A stretch of DNA of 64,000 bases from Deuterostichococcus epilithicus (taxonomy: Eukaryota; Chlorophyta; Trebouxiophyceae; Prasiolales; Stichococcaceae). The DNA is taken from the NCBI GenBank assembly GCA_033439295.1, contig JAVTLE010000021.1:3472009-3536008 (forward strand), written 5' to 3'. Positions 60,401 through 64,000 of the stretch are shown here, piece by piece. The first letter of the stretch is position 1. Each line of letters opens with the position of its first letter. A model generated the notes under the pieces. That model was given only the letters and a program-made list of their open reading frames with translations. It had not been told where the DNA came from and did no database searches. The position numbers and the translations under genes were made by a program.

Positions 60401-62300
60401 TCCGGCAGGCAGAGCGACGAAAGCTCATGAAGGTGGCACCCCACATGCTGACCTACCGCAGCACCCTTTACAGACCCGCACCTGGTACGCGCAGTAGGCG
60501 GCGAGTGCGAGCAGGCAGGCGACGCCGCCCGCCGAGGCGGCTACAGGGTCCCCCACGTCCCCTAGGAATGCTGGCACCTGAAGGCAGCACCGGCAGCGGT
60601 GGAGCAGGGCAGTCGCTGAGTTTTGTGACCACGCGTAGAGGCTTCGTAGCTGCACAGAGAGGGTCCCAGGTGATGTGCTCGAAAGGGGCTGGCGCTGCTG
60701 AGCCGGAGGGGGGCCGCAGCCAGCGAGTGCTGCCCAGTCGTCTGACGGTGCCGCAGCAGCTCTCACAGCCGGCAGAGCCCTGGGCCGGGAGCTGCGACAG
60801 TCACCTGGACGCAGCCGTACAGCAAAACGGTGGCCAGCATGATGCGCGCCCCCGGACGCACGTCCGCATCCGTCGTGATGCCGGTGGTCCTCCAGTCGTC
60901 ATCCCGCGTAAAAGTCTTGTCGATCGCACGGCCCTGCGGGCAGTGGCCCGGCAGGGCGGCGACCTCAGACCCTCGATTGGCGTGCGGTGCAGCAGCGATG
61001 CACGGATGTTGGTGCCAGACTCAGAGCCCGCCACCAGCATGGACTGCGGCCACCCATCAGCCTGCGGCCTGTTGCCATGGCAAGTCTGAGCCAGCGCCGC
61101 TGCCGCATCTCGGCAGATTGTCGGCAACGAGCTCCGCCGCCACCCATGCACTGCGGCTGCAGACACTCGTCTCAGATCCTCACCTGGTCGTCGAAGTCGC
61201 AGCGGCCGGCGAGCACTGAGCCGCCCCACGCCAGGGTCAGGAGCATGACAGTGCTGCCCGCTAGTGTCCCTATGCCAACTGCCACCTGACAGTAAGAGCC
61301 AACAAGGCGCGTCAGACTTCCGCATCACCTCACCAATCCAGACTGTTCGGCAGTGGTATGCCGGTTTTGGATCTGGTCTTGGCGCTTGAAAACATGCGGC
61401 CACAGGGTGAGGCTTTAGGGTTTAGGATCAGGACAATCACCTGCTCCGCAACCTGCTCGCGGCTGCCACCAAGGCCCGACACTGCAATGATGAGTGCGTC
61501 CGGGAGCGCGCCCAGCACCGGTAGTACAAGGCCTGCGGTGTCAGTGGCGCCAGACATGCGTATGCATCATTGACTGCCACACCAGGCTTGCCGGAGCGTG
61601 AGCAGCACTAGCACTTTATGCAGGGGCGGCGGCGCCAGCACGAAACAGAAACTTCCAAATCTTCAGCGACATTGAGTAGCGGCAGCGTGTCCATCCGCAT
61701 GTCGGGCAGGCGGGAATGCTGCGCTTCAATGCAGTGTCGCATCTCTGCCGGTCTCACCTCCAATGAGCCCCGGGTCCAGGATTTCCAGCAGCAGCTCCGA
61801 GCCGTCCGACAGGATGTTGGCGCCGCTCAGGATCACGAAGCCGAAAACCAGCACCTGGGTAAGGTGCAGGGACCAGCAGGCTGGAAAGCAGGGTGAGCTC
61901 CCGCAGCAATGGCGGTAATGAGCTGGGCAATGCGACCAATACGTCGGTCGTCTAAAATGCAGCTTTGTCGAACAAGGGGCTTTATGCTGATCAGCTGGCG
62001 GATCGAGCAGCGATCTTGCATCTACCAGCACAGAGGTGCCGTGCGAGGCAGCACCTCGAGTACGGAAGATGCTAGGGGGCTGCCGCTGAGGTGCAGCACG
62101 CTGAGGACCGCATCAGGCGCCTGCATAAGCGCCGCAGCAGCCAGGAACGCAGCTGCCAGCAGCAGCTTCCGTGCCGTCTTTCTGATCAAGGAGCCGCTCT
62201 GCGCCCCTGTGGTGTGACACGCCGACTCGGACTGGCATGAGACGCTCAGCCATGTGGAGATGGTCGGAGTGCAGACGGCAGTTGCGATAGCTGCCTGAAC
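57481..62300 (-). CDS. NCL-type Na+/Ca2+ exchanger with EF-hands
   Basis: Membrane cation exchanger like Arabidopsis NCL, probably vacuolar or plasma membrane, moving Ca2+ against Na+ or H+. A hydrophobic leader (RKLLLAAAFLAAAALMQ, about 62175) suggests a signal peptide. The first exon and start are not fixed, so the right end is approximate. Next come VLVFGFVILSGANILSDGSE (61855) and the alpha-1 repeat PVLGALPDALIIAVSGLGG (61535), then GIGTLAGSTVMLLTLAWGG (61270) and ARIMLATVLLYGCVQ (60850). EF-hand 1 (DTDDDGAVDTGE) spans two exons, joined across a GC-AG intron (donor 60071). EF-hand 2 (DPDADRRITRTE) lies in exon 59658-59518 and has Arg for the usual loop Gly. The alpha-2 repeat IPAFFVAFVLTPLASNASEL (58380) follows, then AVTMNNTLCLGLFLLVV (58005). 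The last exon ends FPASLALVWSLDTFLGWQ at 57481. Confidence 0.9.
58434..58493. repeat. Two direct copies of a 30-bp unit in an NCL intron
   Basis: GCGGGCGGGGCAGGCACCAG plus TTCGGGGAGC occurs twice back to back without a mismatch. Confidence 0.9.
59345..59422 (-). repeat. Decayed copy of the EF-hand 2 exon
   Basis: It lies about 100 bases downstream of exon 59658-59518 in transcript sense. The copy reads LDMVWRITRGDSAAALGRR against LDPDADRRITRTEFATALD, and includes the region matching the donor. Metal-ligand positions are largely lost. Confidence 0.75.
61413..61426. repeat. Telomere-type TTTAGGGTTTAGG in an NCL intron
   Basis: Two heptamers close to the donor after REQVAEQ. On the transcript strand they are C-rich, an exception to the strand rule seen elsewhere. 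Confidence 0.8.
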
Positions 62301-63103
62301 TCGCCCAGATTTTTCTTGCCTGGTGTCTGTTGCTGTGGTGACGCTCCTGACGTGCTGCTATCCGCACAAGTCACCAGTAGCCTCTGTCTTCGCTGCGGCC
62401 GTGCCACAGCGCAGCGAAGACACTCGCCACGGTGAAGGCTGATTGGAAGCGGCAGCTGGACAGACGTTGGTGCTGCCTGTGCTGCCGGGAGTCCGTGAGT
62501 GGCTCTCGCTGCCTGGCGGGTGAGGCTCAGCTGGATGCCAGCGGCGCCGCAAATAGGTTGTGACCGACGCCCACTGCGGAGAAGTCCAGCTTCCATGTTC
62601 GGCTGGCTTCACACTGTTCAGATGTGCAGTATTCGATGTACAGCAGCTCAAAGCGAGGCTTGCAATTGGTGCATGATCTGTGTGATCAGGTTGTGCTGTT
62701 TACCGTCGCAGAGTCCACGCAAGTGAGCTCGCTGCAGTCCTGCTGCCAGGACCAGCCTCCGCATACGCTTGTGGCCGCAAACAACTTTACCAGCATACCG
62801 ATGCTGACCCCGGAAGCTGGCATGGAAGCTGATGCCGGTGGCAGGGTTTACACCTTGGTCAGTTTTGAGCGATTCGTATTACTTGGAACTCGTCAGCACA
62901 TTGTTCAACGTGCGCCATGAGACAGTGAGGCCCAGAGACTCGGCTTTGCAAGCATCAAGCAGTGCTCGTCACGTCTGCATTGTCTGACGGCTGATCTATC
63001 AGCTCTGAGGTAAACCGGAATCCTGACGCTGCCGGCGCTTCAGAGCGCAGCGTTCATGCCAGACAGGACTTGTGTGACCCAGGTACCGGTCTCGGCACGT
63101 GTA
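62301..63103. other. Intergenic region between NCL and homoserine kinase
   Basis: About 800 bases. It should hold the NCL promoter and perhaps its first exon, plus the 3' end of homoserine kinase. An open minus frame at 62358-62651 has no family match. No element could be named. Confidence 0.4.
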
Positions 63104-64000
63104 CTAGTCGTCCAGCACGTAGGCGCCTCGGCTGTCCACCCTCACCACCGTCGCAAAATTGACCTCCAGCGGGCCGTGCTCCCGGAACGCTGCCGCCATT
63201 GCGTCCGCCACCTTCTGGCCCGAAGCCTGCGATTGAGGACACCAGGAAGTTATGTTTGAAATGCCGGGGGCTGCCACAGCCACGAAGTTGTGGTGCTTGG
63301 TGCGTCCCGTCTCTCGAGCGCTGGCTGCCACACGCGCACTTTCCAATGCCGAGCTGCATGTCACCATAACCGGGCCCCGCAAAAGGTCGATCCTCATCCC
63401 CAAGGGGTACGATTGCCAAAGTGCCGGCACCTGGTCTGCAACAACCGCCACACAGGTCGGCCCGGCGCCGCTGATGGTGCAGCCGTAGGCCCCCGCCGCC
63501 TTGGCCGCAGCCTTCACCTCCCTGTGCCAGGGAGCCAGGTCTGCATTGCACTTCAAATGTGCATGCGGGCCGGTCGTGTCCATCTGAAAGTACGCCAGGC
63601 GAGTGGGCATACCCCTCTATCGGAGCAGCATGCCAGCTTTCAACGTCAAGCGTGCTGCCTGTCAGCTCAAAGTAGCTGACAAGAGCGTGACCGTTAGCAC
63701 AGTACCCCAAGGCTCCATGGAAGCCGACTAGAGCCAAGCATGCAATGTCAACGCACCTGAAGCCGGGGATGAGGGCGCCGCGCACGGGTTCCACGATGAT
63801 GTCCGAGTCCAGCGCCCGGCCCAGCAGCTGCGCATTGCCCTCGCAGATGGCTGCCACCTGCACGACGGGGATGGGTTGCCATGTCGTTCAAGAAATGCGG
63901 TCTATTCGAGCAGCATGGCTCCTGAACACCAGACGCTGACCTTGTGCACGACATCGTTGAGAGCGACGGATGAGGGAACTGACGGCTGCAAAATGCAGTC
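63104..64000 (-). CDS. Homoserine kinase, C-terminal part
   Basis: GHMP kinase that phosphorylates homoserine in threonine synthesis, in the chloroplast of plants and algae. The 5' end lies right of the window. Visible exons: about 63860-63760, with QLLGRALDSDIIVEPVRGAL and IPGF, the family's 'SDKIVEPTRAPLIPG' block; 63540-63431, with DLAPWHREVKAAAKAAGAYG and CTISGAGPTCVAVVADQ, the GHMP C-terminal glycine loop; and 63226-63104, with SGQKVADAMAAAFREHGPL, ending VLDD. The last two join in phase 0. The join between the first two is not resolved: the phases I read differ by one, so a small exon or another acceptor probably exists near 63600. The order of blocks and the isoform-type ending fit plant homoserine kinase. 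Confidence 0.88.

Overview
The window looks like nuclear DNA of a GC-rich green alga, most likely a trebouxiophyte or Chlorella-like chlorophyte. Genes are dense and cut by many short introns. Best-match families include plant-type BOR and EF-hand NCL transporters and a plastid Cpn60, and introns carry plant-type TTTAGGG telomere heptamers. Gene models were built by hand from family motifs plus splice-phase agreement. No alignment program was run.

Layout, left to right: (1) 1-1409, minus, partial: N-terminal half of a BOR1-like borate/anion transporter. (2) 2184-18834, plus: TFIID subunit TAF1, ending in one bromodomain and a CW zinc finger. (3) 42496-19910, minus: a giant USP9X/FAF-type ubiquitin hydrolase of roughly 40 exons. 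(4) 43178-45274, plus: an Abraxas/FAM175-like MPN-minus protein, 6 exons, 320 aa. (5) 45275-46705: gene-poor, with a possible gag-like fossil. (6) 53224-46706, minus: chloroplast Cpn60 beta, 14 exons, 595 aa, all phases checked. (7) 54258-56713, plus: GNAT acetyltransferase, 5 exons, 344 aa. (8) about 62300-57481, minus: NCL-type EF-hand Na+/Ca2+ exchanger. (9) 64000-63104, minus, partial: homoserine kinase C-terminus.

Genes alternate as divergent pairs (BOR/TAF1, USP/Abraxas-like, Cpn60/GNAT) and convergent pairs (TAF1/USP, Abraxas-like/Cpn60, GNAT/NCL). The USP/Abraxas-like pair is notable because both belong to deubiquitination.

Four unusual themes recur: a TAF1-CW fusion whose splice phase fits; decayed copies of neighbouring exons inside introns of five genes; at least eight GC-AG introns; and telomere-like heptamers beside splice sites, with the G-rich strand at donors and the C-rich strand at acceptors. 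Isolated N bases occur at about 3666, 13638, 22514, 24115, 24118, 31551 and 32836, all in GC-rich low-complexity stretches. No tRNA, rRNA or CRISPR array was found.
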